Source: an uncultured Methanomicrobiales archaeon
GTDB taxonomy: Archaea > Halobacteriota > Methanomicrobia > Methanomicrobiales > Methanospirillaceae
Assembly: GCA_903900025.1 (NCBI GenBank)
Contig: CAIULN010000093.1
Span: 1 to 64,000, forward strand
Direction: 5' to 3'
DNA: 64,000 bases
This document shows, in pieces, positions 63,242-64,000 of the stretch (position 1 is the stretch's first letter; the number at the start of each line of letters is the position of its first letter). Below the pieces are notes generated by a model. The model made no database searches, was not told the DNA's origin, and worked only from the letters and a program-made list of their open reading frames with translations. The position numbers were made by a program, and so were the translations under genes.

Positions 63242-63944
63242 GACTGACGTGACCGCGATCATCCCGGTGTATAATGACCGGAACGCCCTTGAACTGGCGA
63301 TCCCGCGGTCAGTCGGGGTATTATCCACGATATCGGACAACTTCGAGCTGGTCATCGCCGAGGATGGCAGCAATGACGGCAGCAGGGAACTGACAGAACA
63401 CTATGGACAGCAGGACCCCCGGATCCGCCTCCTCCATTCCGATGAGCGGCTGGGGCGCGGGAGGGCACTGAACCGTGCCATCACCGAATCAAAAGGAAAG
63501 ATTGTCTGTTATTACGATGTCGACCTGGCAACGGATATGCGACACCTTCCCGAGCTTATCGGTGCAATCCGCAGCGGGTCTGACCTTGCCACCGGTTCGC
63601 GGCTCATGCCGGAAAGTGATATCAAACGGACGGGGGGGCGGGAGATCGCGAGCCGGACCTATAATTTCCTTGTCAGGATTATTCTTCGGAGCTCGGTCTT
63701 TGATCACCAGTGCGGTTTCAAGGCTTTTAATAAAGAGAGAATTCTTCCCGTCATTCCGGAGATTCAGTCGGCGCACTGGTTCTGGGACACAGAACTTCTG
63801 GTCCGCTGCCAGCGCCGGGGATTTGGCGTGAAAGAATTTCCTGTCCGCTGGCGTGCCGGCAAAGGGACGACCGTGAAGGCAAAGGACATCTTCGAGATGG
63901 GATCTTCGATCCTAAGGCTCTGGTGGCAGCTCCATGTACCGTAA
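63234..63944 (+). CDS. Family 2 glycosyltransferase (dolichyl-phosphate mannose synthase-like)
   Basis: A 236-residue GT2. It has the nucleotide-sugar motif VTAIIPVYNDRN at the start, EDGSNDGS, the YYDVDLATD segment with the DxD-type acidic cluster, and QCGFKAFNKERI. It probably transfers a sugar to a polyprenyl phosphate. The start is TTG 63234 overlapping the oxidoreductase end, with GGTGA upstream; GTG 63249 is the alternative. It overlaps the next, incomplete gene. Confidence 0.85.
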   Translation: MAETDVTAIIPVYNDRNALELAIPRSVGVLSTISDNFELVIAEDGSNDGSRELTEHYGQQDPRIRLLHSDERLGRGRALNRAITESKGKIVCYYDVDLATDMRHLPELIGAIRSGSDLATGSRLMPESDIKRTGGREIASRTYNFLVRIILRSSVFDHQCGFKAFNKERILPVIPEIQSAHWFWDTELLVRCQRRGFGVKEFPVRWRAGKGTTVKAKDIFEMGSSILRLWWQLHVP

Positions 63945-64000
63945 GGTCAGCGCGATTGTCATCCCCACCCTGATTGCTGTCGGCATCATCGTCTATATGC
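63934..64000 (+). CDS. Start of a membrane protein (incomplete)
   Basis: ATG 63934 overlaps the end of the glycosyltransferase and opens a frame that runs off the right edge. The 22 visible residues (MYRKVSAIVIPTLIAVGIIVYM) form a hydrophobic helix after a short basic start. By context it may be a lysyl-phosphatidylglycerol synthase-type flippase-like membrane protein, but the fragment is too short to name. Confidence 0.45.
   Translation, partial: MYRKVSAIVIPTLIAVGIIVYM

Overview
The window is a piece of a methanogenic archaeon's chromosome. The order Methanomicrobiales (Methanoregula-like) is my best guess, by inference. The evidence is two methanogenesis marker proteins (positions 2-1320), an archaeal histone, archaeal-type S-adenosylmethionine synthetase, EF-1A and S10, GatD/GatE, a hexulose-phosphate synthase-RraA fusion, a CetZ-type tubulin, Agl23 and a DUF3821-like surface protein. 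Start sites are typically preceded by GGAGG-like Shine-Dalgarno sequences or by TATA boxes close to the start. Most neighbouring genes overlap by 4 bases (ATGA), so operons are tightly coupled.

Layout. 1-1320: methanogenesis markers 2 and 4. 1517-1723: histone. 1753-5171 (minus): mat, hisG, hisA, hisB. 5301-8770: zinc-ribbon/PH-like protein, an orphan zinc-ribbon protein and a SOUL-family protein. 8810-14933 (minus): eight-gene operon fumAB-korDABC-sucCD for the incomplete TCA route that makes 2-oxoglutarate. 15048-15809: ribosomal protein L10e with a long tail. 15929-18793: sulfonate/nitrate-type ABC transporter whose binding protein looks circularly permuted, with a divergent HTH regulator. 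19577-24157: argH and gatDE. 24251-29271: small RGG protein, then a tight run ending in Dph6 and a DUF2070 membrane protein. 29428-31473: broken TnpB and a GntP permease. 31551-34607: membrane protein, a multi-helix structured element, a potassium channel, tRNA-Gln and a XerA-like recombinase.

34608-37224 is a gene desert with decayed sequence. 37225-39897 holds a DUF5806-like gene, mobB and a phosphoglucosamine mutase. 40039-44924 is the most unusual block: an AT-rich gene for an 1185-residue alpha-solenoid protein behind twin palindromes, an acylphosphatase, and a convergent stand-alone Cas1 homologue in which the catalytic Glu position reads His. 45434-48458: two phenylacetate-CoA ligases and an ACT protein. 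48466-52343: Hps-RraA, nitroreductase, surface protein, GMP synthase subunit A. 52382-54634: cobalamin genes cobT, cobZ, cobS. 54684-57651: small sulfite reductase-like protein, a small orphan gene, EF-1A, S10. 57661-61820: Agl23, then CetZ with a membrane partner. 62009 to the end: FAD oxidoreductase, glycosyltransferase and the start of a membrane protein.

Best candidates for something undescribed: the solenoid-acylphosphatase-solo Cas1 locus with its operator-like palindromes, the permuted binding protein, the structured element at 32391-32542, the CetZ-membrane protein pair, and the gatD gene that lacks a canonical start.
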